Source: Gemmatimonadaceae bacterium
GTDB lineage: Bacteria > Gemmatimonadota > Gemmatimonadetes > Gemmatimonadales > Gemmatimonadaceae
Length of the DNA stretch: 64,000 nucleotides
Direction: 5' to 3'
NCBI GenBank assembly: GCA_030647905.1
Contig: JAUSJA010000034.1
Location: forward strand, 62,001 to 126,000
Under the pieces are notes generated by a model. The model did no database searches. It was not told the origin of the DNA and was given only the letters and a program-made list of their open reading frames with translations. Positions 39,473 through 48,371 of this stretch are shown here, piece after piece. The first letter of the stretch is position 1. Every line of letters begins with the position of its first letter. The position numbers were made by a program, and so were the translations under genes.

Positions 39473-39630
39473 CTTTCATGCTCCTGGATGCGACATGGCG
39501 CAGCTTCCGCCGCGCCGATACTGTTATTATCCGTCTGACGGCGGTAGTGGCCGCCCAAACAAAACATAGCACCATCAAGGCGGCATCGCCCCCGGCGGAC
39601 CGCCACCTGCCGACCTCTTCGAGAAGCCCG

Positions 39631-39909
39631 ATGATCACCGCCATCGTCCTCATCAAAGCGGAGCCCAGCTCCATTCCACAATGCGCGACCCGGCTGGCGG
39701 GAATCGAGGGCGTGTCCCAGGTCTACTCCGTGTCCGGCGAGTGGGACCTGGTCGCTATGGTCGAGGTGACGGACTATGAAGGTGTCGCGACGGTCGTCAC
39801 GGAGCACATTACGAAGGTGCCCGGTCTCCGGAGCACTCAGACGCTCACCGCATTCCGGGCTTACTCGAAGAAGGATCTGGAGCAGGCGTGGGACATCGGG
39901 CTGGAGTGA
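39631..39909 (+). CDS. Stand-alone RAM (Lrp/AsnC ligand-binding) domain protein
   Basis: 92 aa from ATG 39631. Matches the effector-binding/oligomerisation domain of Lrp/AsnC regulators (ITAIVLIKAEPSSIPQCATRLAGIEGV, YSVSGEWDLVAMVEV, IPGL-like VPGLRST), with no helix-turn-helix. Such small proteins form decameric rings that bind amino acids and may work with full Lrp proteins. Its TGA overlaps the GTG of nurA, so it is the first gene of the resection operon. A longer frame upstream lacks family sequence. Confidence 0.8.
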   Translation: MITAIVLIKAEPSSIPQCATRLAGIEGVSQVYSVSGEWDLVAMVEVTDYEGVATVVTEHITKVPGLRSTQTLTAFRAYSKKDLEQAWDIGLE

Positions 39910-40922
39910 GCGGTCAGACGGGTAACGGCGAAGAGGGACGCGGCTGGCCAGCATCTGCCCATGAGGCGAGACGGTTCATACTCGACCGGCTTCCCGGAGC
40001 CAGCCCTGTAGAAGGCCTTCCGAGCGACGGAGACCGCTACGGCCGCGGCGGCGATCCGCCGGTTCTCGTCACGCCTGACCTCGTCGAGGGACCATCGTTT
40101 CGCGCCCTTCATGTCGCCGATCCTCGCAGTGTGCGCGGGCAGTCCGGCTTCGCCGCATTTCTGGATGGAGCGCAGGATCTTCGCGTCGTCAATCAGGTCG
40201 CCGGAGTGCCTATCGTATGGGCGACGGTCTCCGCCGCGATTCGCGCGCGCGTCAATCGGCGGCTCGTTTCATGGAGCGGCCGCGCTCCCATCGTCAGTGG
40301 GAGGTATTACATCCCCTTCCGGTACGTTGACGGATTGCGTGACGAACTGAAGAATCATTCGCAGGTGGTGGACACGGCTTTCGAAGACGCGGCGGGTGCG
40401 TTCCCATCGCGGCATCCGGCCGCACTGATGGAAGCGGCCGTGCAGCGCGTTCAACAGGACAGAGAGCGTATCGAGCAGGAGCTCGCGGAGTCGTGGTGCG
40501 CGTCTGGTGAACGCGTTCTGTACGTTGACGGCAGCATCACCGCAAGCGTGATCGTCTCCGCATCCGATGCGGCCGTCGGCGTTATCAAGAGTCACCGCCG
40601 TCTGTACGCTGAAGGTGATGCGTTCCGCGTTCTCGTCGGGCTCGCAGCTGGTGAGCGATCGTCGATATTCCGCGTGGCGCCGCGGTCCCGTCACGCAGTC
40701 GCGAGCTGGTACGTGCGCGTGCGCGCCGCAACGGGACGTGACGCTTTGTTCGGGCTGGTGCGCGTCGAGGCGGCGCTAAGCGCGGACATTTCCCCCCGCG
40801 CCGACGAAATCTCGCGCTGGATCATCGCCGAGGGCGCACCACTCGCGCTGCCCGACGGGCGCTGGGACAAGATGGCTTACGGAATCAGGGGCACCGAGGA
40901 ATTTCTGCGAGCGATCTCGTGA
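39906..40922 (+). CDS. nurA: NurA-like 5'-3' nuclease
   Basis: 338 aa from GTG 39906, overlapping the RAM gene stop. NurA is the RNase-H-like nuclease partner of the HerA translocase in archaeal end resection. Visible motifs: FLDGAQD (Asp87) for the first metal aspartate, LYVDGSITAS (Asp208) and GVIKSH for the second, and a conserved C-terminal YGIRGTEEFLRA. The family is divergent so identification rests on these motifs and on the immediate coupling to herA (4-base GTGA overlap). Confidence 0.75.
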   Translation: MSGQTGNGEEGRGWPASAHEARRFILDRLPGASPVEGLPSDGDRYGRGGDPPVLVTPDLVEGPSFRALHVADPRSVRGQSGFAAFLDGAQDLRVVNQVAGVPIVWATVSAAIRARVNRRLVSWSGRAPIVSGRYYIPFRYVDGLRDELKNHSQVVDTAFEDAAGAFPSRHPAALMEAAVQRVQQDRERIEQELAESWCASGERVLYVDGSITASVIVSASDAAVGVIKSHRRLYAEGDAFRVLVGLAAGERSSIFRVAPRSRHAVASWYVRVRAATGRDALFGLVRVEAALSADISPRADEISRWIIAEGAPLALPDGRWDKMAYGIRGTEEFLRAIS

Positions 40923-42880
40923 CGGAACCGCTGGGACGTGTAGTAGCGACGGAGAGAAAGCCCAACACGCCGCACGAGTTTCACTTCTGGACGTCGCTCG
41001 ACTGCCCCGTCGGCATCGGGACGATCGTGCGCGTTGACGGTTCGCATCCCGTTGACGGACAGATTCCGCGCATCTACGGCGTGGTTGTGGAAGGCTTCAG
41101 CTACACCGATCTCCAGACGCCGATGCACGATGTCCTCGGCCACGATGGATCGCCGGCCACCGCCGGCCTCGCCGTCACCGAGCGCGCGGAGATCCGCCTG
41201 TACACCGCGGCAGTCCTCCGCCAGATCCCCGAGGAGCCGCTGCAACCGGTTCCGATGGGCGAGGTATTCCTCGCCGCCGGGGAGGACGTCGCGGTCGCGC
41301 TGCGCATGGACGGCTACCTGAAGGAAGGCGCCAATACCGGAATTCCGGTCGGAGTGTATCGCGCCGGCGCGACGGATTCGGTCATCTATCTCGACGCCGA
41401 TTTCCTGCTCGGTCCCGAGGCCGCGCATCTCAACATCTCCGGCATGTCGGGCCTCGCCACCAAGACGAGCGCGGTCGAGTGGCTGCTCGCATCGGTGTTT
41501 GCGCATTTCCCGGAGAGCAAGGGCTCGATCGCTGCGGTGTGCTTCAACGTGAAGGGTCCGGATCTCTGCTACATAGACTTGCCGGCGGGACGCCTCGAGG
41601 ACTCCGACAAGGCGCTTTACGAGAAGATGGGAGTCGAGCCGCGCCCGTTCGACAACGTGACCTACTTCGCCCCGTACACCGCCAAGGGATTCACGCTCAA
41701 CACTCTTCGCTCGAACGAGGCGCTGCTGCACAACGTGAAACCGCTGACCTGGGGGCTGCGCGAAGTCCTCCAGTACGCGGAAGTGCTGCTCAACAAGGAC
41801 GACATAGACGCGAAGGCCGACGCACTCATTGACTTCATCACCGAGCGGGTGGTGGATCGGAAGATGGAGAAGGAGGGACCGCTCTCGCGCGACCACACGG
41901 TACAGTCCTTCGCCGATCTCGAGGCATGGTTCCGCGACCTTCTGCAAGGCATGGAGCGCGCGAACGCGGAGTCGTGGCGCACGCACCACGTCGCGACCAT
42001 CCGCAAGGTGCGGAACCGCCTGACCAACATTTCCACCCGCTGCGCCGGCCTCGTAACCGACACTGGTGACGTGAGCGACCTTCCGTTCGGGAGCTTCGAG
42101 GACCGCGCGGTGTATGTAGTGGACGTCGCGTCGCTCGAGGAGGACGCGCAGGACCTCATCTTCGCGCGCATCGTCTCCCGGCTTCGCGAGCACCTCGAGC
42201 GGCGCGATCTCGGGGTGAAGCATCTGATCGTCTTCGTGGACGAGCTCAACAAGTATGCGCCGGGCGACGGGCAGGACACATACGTTCGCAAGATGCTGCT
42301 CGACATCTCTGAGCGCGGCCGGTACCTCGGCCTCGTGCTCTTCAGCGCGCAGCAGTTCCGCTCGCAGGTTCACCGGCGCGTTGTCGGCAACTCGGGCACC
42401 GCGCTTTACGGTCGCATGGATTCGGACGAGCTCGCAGCGCCGGTTTATTCGGTGCTCAGCCCGTCCATCCGCACCAAGCTGGCGACGCTCGAGAAAGGGC
42501 AGTTGATGGTTCGTCACCCGCATTTCACACAACCGATTTTCGTTCGTTTCCCGCGGCCCGCGGTGATGCTGGGTCGCGATGGTGCCGAGCGCTATCCGCA
42601 GGCGAGCGACGTGACACTGGAATCGGCGCTGTACCGGTCGCTTCGCACGCTCGATCCCGACATTTCAATTTCGTGGGTCAAGGACCTCGTTTCGCTCTAC
42701 GACGAAGAGGAGCTGCTGCGGGCGCGGAATGCGACGCTGCTCGAGAAGCCGTCGAACGTGCGCTCGTATTTCGAGAAGAGATTGCGTCGCATTGTTCCGT
42801 CGGAGCCGTCCAACGGCTCGTCGCGCAACGTTCCCACGCCGCTCAAGCCGCTGCCTATCGGTGACCCGTATGAGGTCTAG
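40919..42880 (+). CDS. herA: HerA-like hexameric DNA translocase ATPase
   Basis: 653 aa. N-terminal HAS-barrel-like region (about 5-60, TPHEFHFWTSL), then a FtsK/HerA ATPase core. Walker A is unusual, SGMSGLATKTS (174-184), where the canonical GxxGxGK[ST] has an extra residue and no Gly before Lys; Walker B is LIVFVDELNKYAP (Asp441, Glu442). Sensor-like regions FSAQQFRSQVHRR and GRMDSDEL follow. Start GTG 40919. Partner of NurA and of the Mre11-Rad50 pair encoded downstream. Confidence 0.85.
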   Translation: MTEPLGRVVATERKPNTPHEFHFWTSLDCPVGIGTIVRVDGSHPVDGQIPRIYGVVVEGFSYTDLQTPMHDVLGHDGSPATAGLAVTERAEIRLYTAAVLRQIPEEPLQPVPMGEVFLAAGEDVAVALRMDGYLKEGANTGIPVGVYRAGATDSVIYLDADFLLGPEAAHLNISGMSGLATKTSAVEWLLASVFAHFPESKGSIAAVCFNVKGPDLCYIDLPAGRLEDSDKALYEKMGVEPRPFDNVTYFAPYTAKGFTLNTLRSNEALLHNVKPLTWGLREVLQYAEVLLNKDDIDAKADALIDFITERVVDRKMEKEGPLSRDHTVQSFADLEAWFRDLLQGMERANAESWRTHHVATIRKVRNRLTNISTRCAGLVTDTGDVSDLPFGSFEDRAVYVVDVASLEEDAQDLIFARIVSRLREHLERRDLGVKHLIVFVDELNKYAPGDGQDTYVRKMLLDISERGRYLGLVLFSAQQFRSQVHRRVVGNSGTALYGRMDSDELAAPVYSVLSPSIRTKLATLEKGQLMVRHPHFTQPIFVRFPRPAVMLGRDGAERYPQASDVTLESALYRSLRTLDPDISISWVKDLVSLYDEEELLRARNATLLEKPSNVRSYFEKRLRRIVPSEPSNGSSRNVPTPLKPLPIGDPYEV

Positions 42881-43730
42881 GGCGATGACGATTGCGTCGG
42901 CTGCTCTGGTGTTCTCCGCTTGCCCTCCGCTGTACGCTCAGCCGGTGCTGCTCCAGATCCGGCCGCGCGTCGGCGATACGCTCGCCGTGCGTCTGAATCA
43001 GACGGTGGAACTGACGGGCACGCCGACGGGCTGCGGCGTGGAAGAGCCGTTGTCGCGCCGAAACACGAAACCGGCCGAGCATCCACGTCCGTGCTCAGAA
43101 ATCGCCCGCCGGATGACGACCGTCATGGAAGTCTTCAGCCGCGCCATCGTGCGGCGCACATCGAGTGAAGGGGCGATTATTCTCGCGGTGACCGATTCGA
43201 TTCGTACATCTACCAGCGCCGGCGGCAAAGGAGGCACGCCCGTCCGGGTCAAGGGAGGCGACGATACGATTGAGCTTCGCGTGTCCACCGACGGCGGGGT
43301 GGAGGTGATAGATGCCGAAGCGAGCGACGAGCTCCGCGCCATTTTCGGGCAGATGCCTGCGACCCTCTCGCGCAAGCCGGTCGCTGCCGGAGAGAAGTGG
43401 ATGCGGCAGATGCGCATCCCGATCGTCGGCGAGCCGGGCGCGTCCGGACTGGTGCGTGCCACGTTCCGGCTCGACTCGCTCGGACGAAACGGCGACATGG
43501 CGTACATCTCCATGCGCGGCACGCTCTCGCATGACCATCGCGACGGAAGCGATTCCGAGCTGAGCGGATGGATGTCCGGCTCGATGCAGCTCGACCGCCG
43601 GCTCGCCTGGATCACCGAGACGCGCGCGACGATAGACGTCACGTCCATGGTTCGGCCGACGGCCGGCGGAAAGCCGATGCGCGTGCGGACGAAGGTTACG
43701 CAGCTGCTGAGAGCGGGGCCGGCGCGATGA
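42870..43730 (+). CDS. Secreted protein embedded in the resection operon
   Basis: 286 aa from ATG 42870 (overlapping herA by 11 bases), or ATG 42885. N-terminal signal peptide ends near LYAQ. The rest is a β-rich domain with MTTVMEVFSRAIVRRTSSEGAIILAVTDS and GWMSGSMQLDRRLAWITETRATIDV, resembling uncharacterised periplasmic proteins of the DUF6263 type; this assignment is tentative. Its TGA overlaps the sbcD ATG. The location between two DNA-repair genes is surprising for an exported protein. Confidence 0.7.
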   Translation: MRSRAMTIASAALVFSACPPLYAQPVLLQIRPRVGDTLAVRLNQTVELTGTPTGCGVEEPLSRRNTKPAEHPRPCSEIARRMTTVMEVFSRAIVRRTSSEGAIILAVTDSIRTSTSAGGKGGTPVRVKGGDDTIELRVSTDGGVEVIDAEASDELRAIFGQMPATLSRKPVAAGEKWMRQMRIPIVGEPGASGLVRATFRLDSLGRNGDMAYISMRGTLSHDHRDGSDSELSGWMSGSMQLDRRLAWITETRATIDVTSMVRPTAGGKPMRVRTKVTQLLRAGPAR

Positions 43731-44911
43731 AGCTCGTACATCTCTCCGATCTGCACCTCGGATTCCGGCAGTACCAGCGCCAGACTCAGACGGGCATCAA
43801 TCAGCGGGAAGCCGATGTCGCGGCTGCATTCCGCCAGGCGGTAAACAAGATCATCGAGATCGCGCCCGACGTGATCGTGATCGGCGGCGATGTGTTTCAC
43901 ACGGTGCGGCCGTCCAACCCGGCGATCCTTCACGCGTATTCGCAATTCTCGCGTCTCGTTCAGATGCTTCCCGATGCCGACATCGTGATGGTCGAAGGGA
44001 ATCACGATCATCCGCGGACCGCCGAGACAGGCCACATCATCCGGCTGTTCAGCTCGCTCGGGATCACAGTCGTGGACACCAGAGAGGATCGAGTGAAGCT
44101 TCGCGGCGGCGAGATCTCCATTCTTGCGGTTCCCGCGCTGATCCGTCCGCAACCCAGATTCGATCCCGATCCCGCCGCGCGGTACAACGTCCTCCTCATT
44201 CACGACGAGGTAGAGGGCGTCATCCAGCGCTTCGGCTCTCTGGCGGAGCGTCCGGGCGGTGATCTCACGCTCGATGAGATCCATCCCGAGCGCTGGGATT
44301 ACGTGGCTCTCGGGCACTACCACGTCTACCATCAGGTCGCGCCGAACGCCTACTACTCCGGCTCTCTCGAATACACCAGCACCAATGTCTGGGGCGAGGT
44401 GGACGAGGAGATCGAAAAAAAAGTCAGCGGCAAGGGCTTCATCGAGTGGGACCTGGCCACGGGCGCGCACAGATTTCATTCCATTGAACTCGCGCGGCGC
44501 GTCGTTGATCTTCCGCAGATTCAGGGCGCGGGTATGACCGCGGCGCAGCTCAGCGAGGCAATCTGTGCGACTGTGGACGCCTGCGAGGGCGGCATCGACG
44601 ACAGGGTCGTGCGGCTGATCGTGCGCGACGTGCCTCGCCATATCCTCCGCGACCTCGACCACCGCAAGATCCGCGAATTCAAGCGGCGTGCGCTGCATTT
44701 CCTGCTGGACGCGCGCCGGCCCCAGCCGGTCCGGATCGAGGCAAGCGGCGCGCCGGGCAGACGCGCCTCGCTCGCCGACACGGTGCGCGCGATGCTCGAG
44801 TCGCGCGACGTCACGCCGGGAATCGATCGAAAGTCCCTCGTCGAGCTCGGGCTGCACTACCTCGAAGAAGCGGACCGTCTGGCTCCCGCCATCAGCGGAG
44901 ACGACGCTTGA
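43727..44911 (+). CDS. sbcD: Mre11/SbcD-family exonuclease
   Basis: 394 aa from ATG 43727. Metallophosphoesterase motifs SDLHLG, GGDVFH, EGNHDHP, LLIHDEV and LGHYHVY in order, as in Mre11/SbcD nucleases. Partner of Rad50/SbcC, whose start (TTG 44908) overlaps this stop. No long C-terminal DNA-binding extension beyond the capping domain. Confidence 0.95.
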   Translation: MKLVHLSDLHLGFRQYQRQTQTGINQREADVAAAFRQAVNKIIEIAPDVIVIGGDVFHTVRPSNPAILHAYSQFSRLVQMLPDADIVMVEGNHDHPRTAETGHIIRLFSSLGITVVDTREDRVKLRGGEISILAVPALIRPQPRFDPDPAARYNVLLIHDEVEGVIQRFGSLAERPGGDLTLDEIHPERWDYVALGHYHVYHQVAPNAYYSGSLEYTSTNVWGEVDEEIEKKVSGKGFIEWDLATGAHRFHSIELARRVVDLPQIQGAGMTAAQLSEAICATVDACEGGIDDRVVRLIVRDVPRHILRDLDHRKIREFKRRALHFLLDARRPQPVRIEASGAPGRRASLADTVRAMLESRDVTPGIDRKSLVELGLHYLEEADRLAPAISGDDA

Positions 44912-47367
44912 AGCTTCTCGCTCTGCGGCTCACGAATTTCCGTCAGCACGTCTCGACCGCTATCAGGTTCGAGTCGGGCTTGACGGGAATCATCGGGCCG
45001 AACGGCGCGGGCAAGACGACGATCCTCGAGGCGATCGCGTTCGCGCTCTACGCGTGGGGCCGCTCCACGCGGGAGCAGATGCTCTCGCTCACGGCCACGG
45101 GTCGCCAGGCGATGAGCGTGGAGCTGGAGTTCGAGCTGGGACGCCATCGTTATCGCGTCGTCAGGGGCCGCACGAACGCCGAGCTTTATCTCGACGGGGA
45201 CGACGCACCGATCGCCACCTCGTCCACCGCCGTCACTGACCGGCTCCAGCGACTGCTCGGCATGTCGCGCGACGAATTCTTCCGCACGTATTTCACCGGC
45301 CAGAAAGAGCTCGCGCTCATGGCCGCACTGGCGGCGTCGGAGCGTGCGCGATTCCTCTCGAAGGTCCTCGGCTACGAGAAGCTGCGACTCGCCCAGGACA
45401 TGATCGGCGAGCGGCGCCGCATGCTGAGCGCCGAGATCACGGGACTGAGAGCGGGAATGCCCGATCCCGAGTCGGTCGAGCGCGCGATTCTCGAGGCGAC
45501 GGAGCGCGTAGGCCACGCTACCGCTGCCGCGCAGAGTGCCGATCATCGCTACACGCTCGCCAGGGGAACGCTCAGCATGATCGCTCCCCGGTGGGAGCTG
45601 GCGCAGCAGAATCGCGACAAGGTGCAGGCCATATCGTCCGACATCGCGGCCAACGAGCGCGAGGAGAGCTCGCTCCGGCAGAACATGGAAAGAGTCGCGG
45701 CCGAGTTGGCGATGGTGGCCGAGTCGCGGGCGGAGCTGGCGCGGCTGCAGCGCTCGCTGGAGCCCCTCGGCGAGCTCCGCGCGGAGCTCTCGATTCTCGA
45801 CGAGATGTATCGCGAAGAGGGAAGGCGAAAGACGCTCGTCGAGGGTGAGCACGCTTTACGGGAAGAGCTGGACCGCCTGCGAGCGCGTCACACGGTCATC
45901 GAGCGGGCGCCTTCGCAGGAAGAGGAAGTGACGCTCGAGCTTGAGAAGAAGCGCGCCGAGCTGGAGGATGCGCAAGGCGAGCTCGAGGCGAGGCGCACCG
46001 AATGGGTGCGCGACCGGCAGGACGCGGACACGAAGCTGCGCGATCTGCGCAAGCAGTACCTCGAGATCCAGGAGCAGCGCGAGCGCGTCATCAGCCTCGG
46101 CGCCGACGGGGCGTGTCCCACCTGCAGCCGCACGCTGGGGGAGAATCTCCAGACCGTCGTCGAGCATCTCACCGAGACGAGCGAGACGCTGCGCGTGGAC
46201 GGCGCCTACTACCGGAGCAGGTTCGAGCAGTTGTCGGAGATGCCGGCGAACGTCCGCGAGCTTGACGAGCGGCGCCGCACGCTGACGGCGGAGACCGCAG
46301 CCCTCGAACGCAAGCTCGCGCGCGTTCAGCTCGCCGTGCAGGAGCTGACTGGAGTCGTGCGCGACATCGCCGCCAAGGAGAGACGCATGGAGCAGATGCG
46401 ACGCGACATCTCGGTAATCACGCGCGGATTCGACGCTGCACGATACGATTTCGTGAAGACCGAGATAGCCAACCTCGCTCCGCTCGGCGATCGCGCGGCC
46501 GGTCTCAGCGCGCTGCTCGAGCGCGAGCCGCTGCTGCTGGGGCAGAGGAGCGAATACTCGGCGTCACTTTCCTCGGTGGAGTCGCTTCTCGGAACTCTTC
46601 GCGTGAGGCATCGTCAGATGTCGTTCGCCGCGGCGGACTTCGATCGGTTGAAGGCCGATTACGACCGCTGCTTTGGCGGGGCGCGAGCGGCAGAGCTCGA
46701 AGCCCACACCGCCGCGGGCAACCTGAGAAATGCGCGCGAGGCGGTGGAGAGAGCGGTCGCTTCGGGAGAGGCGTCGAGAGCCATCCAGGCGACAGTGACG
46801 CAGCGGGAAGGCGAGCGGCGCCTGCACGAAGAGCTGGACCGCGCGTTCAACGAGATGCGCGCGCAGCTCAACGCGCAGCTCAGGCCCGAGCTCTCCGAGC
46901 TCGCGACGACGTTCCTGCGCGAGCTCATGGACTCGCGCACGGCGGAGATCGAGCTCGACGAAAAATACAATATCACGGTCCTCGAGGACGGAATCGCCAA
47001 GCCCGTCCTCTCCGGCGGCGAAGAGGATCTCGCCAACCTCGTTCTGCGTCTTGCGGTGTCACAGATGATCGCCGAGCGGTCGGGCCAGTCATTTTCTCTC
47101 CTGATCCTCGACGAGATATTCGGCTCACTGGACGAGTCGCGCCGGTTCAACGTCCTGGAATTGCTGCGCGCACTCGGCGACAGGTTCGAGCAGGTGATTC
47201 TCATCACCCACATCGAAACGGTGCGCGACGGGCTCGACCAGGTGATATCGGTGCGCTACGACCCCTCCATCGCCGCCTCGGTCGTGGATCAGAGCGCCGG
47301 CGCGGGAAGCGCCGTGTCGGGCGATCGCGATGCGGGGCTCGAGCTCGAGCCGGCAGGAGCCGCCTGA
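44908..47367 (+). CDS. sbcC: Rad50/SbcC-family ATPase
   Basis: 819 aa SMC-like ATPase. Walker A GPNGAGKTTILEAIAFALYAWG at the N-terminus, coiled-coil arms, zinc hook CPTC (403-406), signature motif LSGGEEDLANLVLRLA and Walker B LLILDEIFGSLDE. The coiled coil is short (hook near the middle), typical of Mre11-Rad50 rather than the long E. coli SbcC (1048 aa). Start TTG 44908. Confidence 0.96.
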   Translation: MKLLALRLTNFRQHVSTAIRFESGLTGIIGPNGAGKTTILEAIAFALYAWGRSTREQMLSLTATGRQAMSVELEFELGRHRYRVVRGRTNAELYLDGDDAPIATSSTAVTDRLQRLLGMSRDEFFRTYFTGQKELALMAALAASERARFLSKVLGYEKLRLAQDMIGERRRMLSAEITGLRAGMPDPESVERAILEATERVGHATAAAQSADHRYTLARGTLSMIAPRWELAQQNRDKVQAISSDIAANEREESSLRQNMERVAAELAMVAESRAELARLQRSLEPLGELRAELSILDEMYREEGRRKTLVEGEHALREELDRLRARHTVIERAPSQEEEVTLELEKKRAELEDAQGELEARRTEWVRDRQDADTKLRDLRKQYLEIQEQRERVISLGADGACPTCSRTLGENLQTVVEHLTETSETLRVDGAYYRSRFEQLSEMPANVRELDERRRTLTAETAALERKLARVQLAVQELTGVVRDIAAKERRMEQMRRDISVITRGFDAARYDFVKTEIANLAPLGDRAAGLSALLEREPLLLGQRSEYSASLSSVESLLGTLRVRHRQMSFAAADFDRLKADYDRCFGGARAAELEAHTAAGNLRNAREAVERAVASGEASRAIQATVTQREGERRLHEELDRAFNEMRAQLNAQLRPELSELATTFLRELMDSRTAEIELDEKYNITVLEDGIAKPVLSGGEEDLANLVLRLAVSQMIAERSGQSFSLLILDEIFGSLDESRRFNVLELLRALGDRFEQVILITHIETVRDGLDQVISVRYDPSIAASVVDQSAGAGSAVSGDRDAGLELEPAGAA

Positions 47368-48356
47368 TGGCCGTCGCGCGCACGTGGCGCCAGCCGCGCC
47401 AGCCGAGCGGCCCGCAACAGATTCGCGATGCGGACATTCCCGCGTTGAACGAGGTGTTCAGCGAAGCGTTCACCGACCGCTACCGTCGCGACGGAATGGC
47501 GGGGGTGCGCGTGCCGCATCTGAATCCGCCGGTGTGGCGATTCGCCATCGCTGACGCCGGCTCCGGCGCGATGCTGTGGCGCGACGAGAGCGGCAACGTG
47601 ATCGCGTTCAACGTCGCGCATCTCTCGGGCGCAGAAGCGTGGATGGGCCCGCTCGCCGTGCATCCGAACCACCAGGGTCATGGGCTTGGGAAGACTGTCG
47701 TCAGCGCCGGGATCGAACTGCTCAGGTCGAGCGGCGCGAAAGTCATCGGCCTCGAGACGATGCCGCGCACGATGGACAACATCGGCTTCTATTCGTCGCT
47801 CGGCATGAATCCCGGTTTCCTGACGCTGACGGTAACCGTGGACGGAGTCTTCTCGGCGCCCATGACGGGACGAATCAGAGCGATGCGGCTGGGAAGTCTC
47901 GCGCCGGATGATTTCGATCAGGCCGTGCGAGCGTGCAGAGAGCTCACCGACTCGATCCTGCCGGGCTACGATTTCTCGCGCGAGATCAGTCTCACCGAAG
48001 AGCTCGCGCTCGGCGACACCCTCATGCTCCAGGATGGAGACAAGCTCGCCGGATTCGCGCTGTGTCATTCCGTTCCGCTGGTGGAAGGCCGTGTGCGGGA
48101 GGAGCTCCGCGTACTCAAGCTGGTTGCCCGCGGCGACGACGACTTCGACGTGCTCGTCACGGCACTCTCCGATCACGCGCGCCGGAGCGGCACACGCCGT
48201 GTCGCGGTGAGGGTGCAGGGACAGTATTCGGGAGCATACCGGCGACTCATGCGCCGGGGCGCTCGCGTGCGATGGTCGGATCTCCGGATGACGCTTGACG
48301 GTTTTGCCGAGCCACAGCCCGGGCAGGGAATCGTTCTGTCGAACTGGGAGATCTGA
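47367..48356 (+). CDS. GNAT-family N-acetyltransferase
   Basis: 329 aa. Acetyl-CoA binding motif A LAVHPNHQGHGLGKTVV, FYSSLGM and a second GNAT-like half (about 175-315) with SDHARRSGTRRVAVRV. ATG 47367 overlaps the sbcC stop by one base, so it is part of the resection operon. Substrate unknown. Confidence 0.9.
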   Translation: MAVARTWRQPRQPSGPQQIRDADIPALNEVFSEAFTDRYRRDGMAGVRVPHLNPPVWRFAIADAGSGAMLWRDESGNVIAFNVAHLSGAEAWMGPLAVHPNHQGHGLGKTVVSAGIELLRSSGAKVIGLETMPRTMDNIGFYSSLGMNPGFLTLTVTVDGVFSAPMTGRIRAMRLGSLAPDDFDQAVRACRELTDSILPGYDFSREISLTEELALGDTLMLQDGDKLAGFALCHSVPLVEGRVREELRVLKLVARGDDDFDVLVTALSDHARRSGTRRVAVRVQGQYSGAYRRLMRRGARVRWSDLRMTLDGFAEPQPGQGIVLSNWEI

Positions 48357-48371
48357 GCGCGCTCCCGCGCG

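Noticed and set aside
40877-42532. 551-aa frame antisense to herA and nurA
   Set aside because: No motifs, low-complexity basic and valine-rich composition; the plus strand carries HAS-barrel and Walker motifs.
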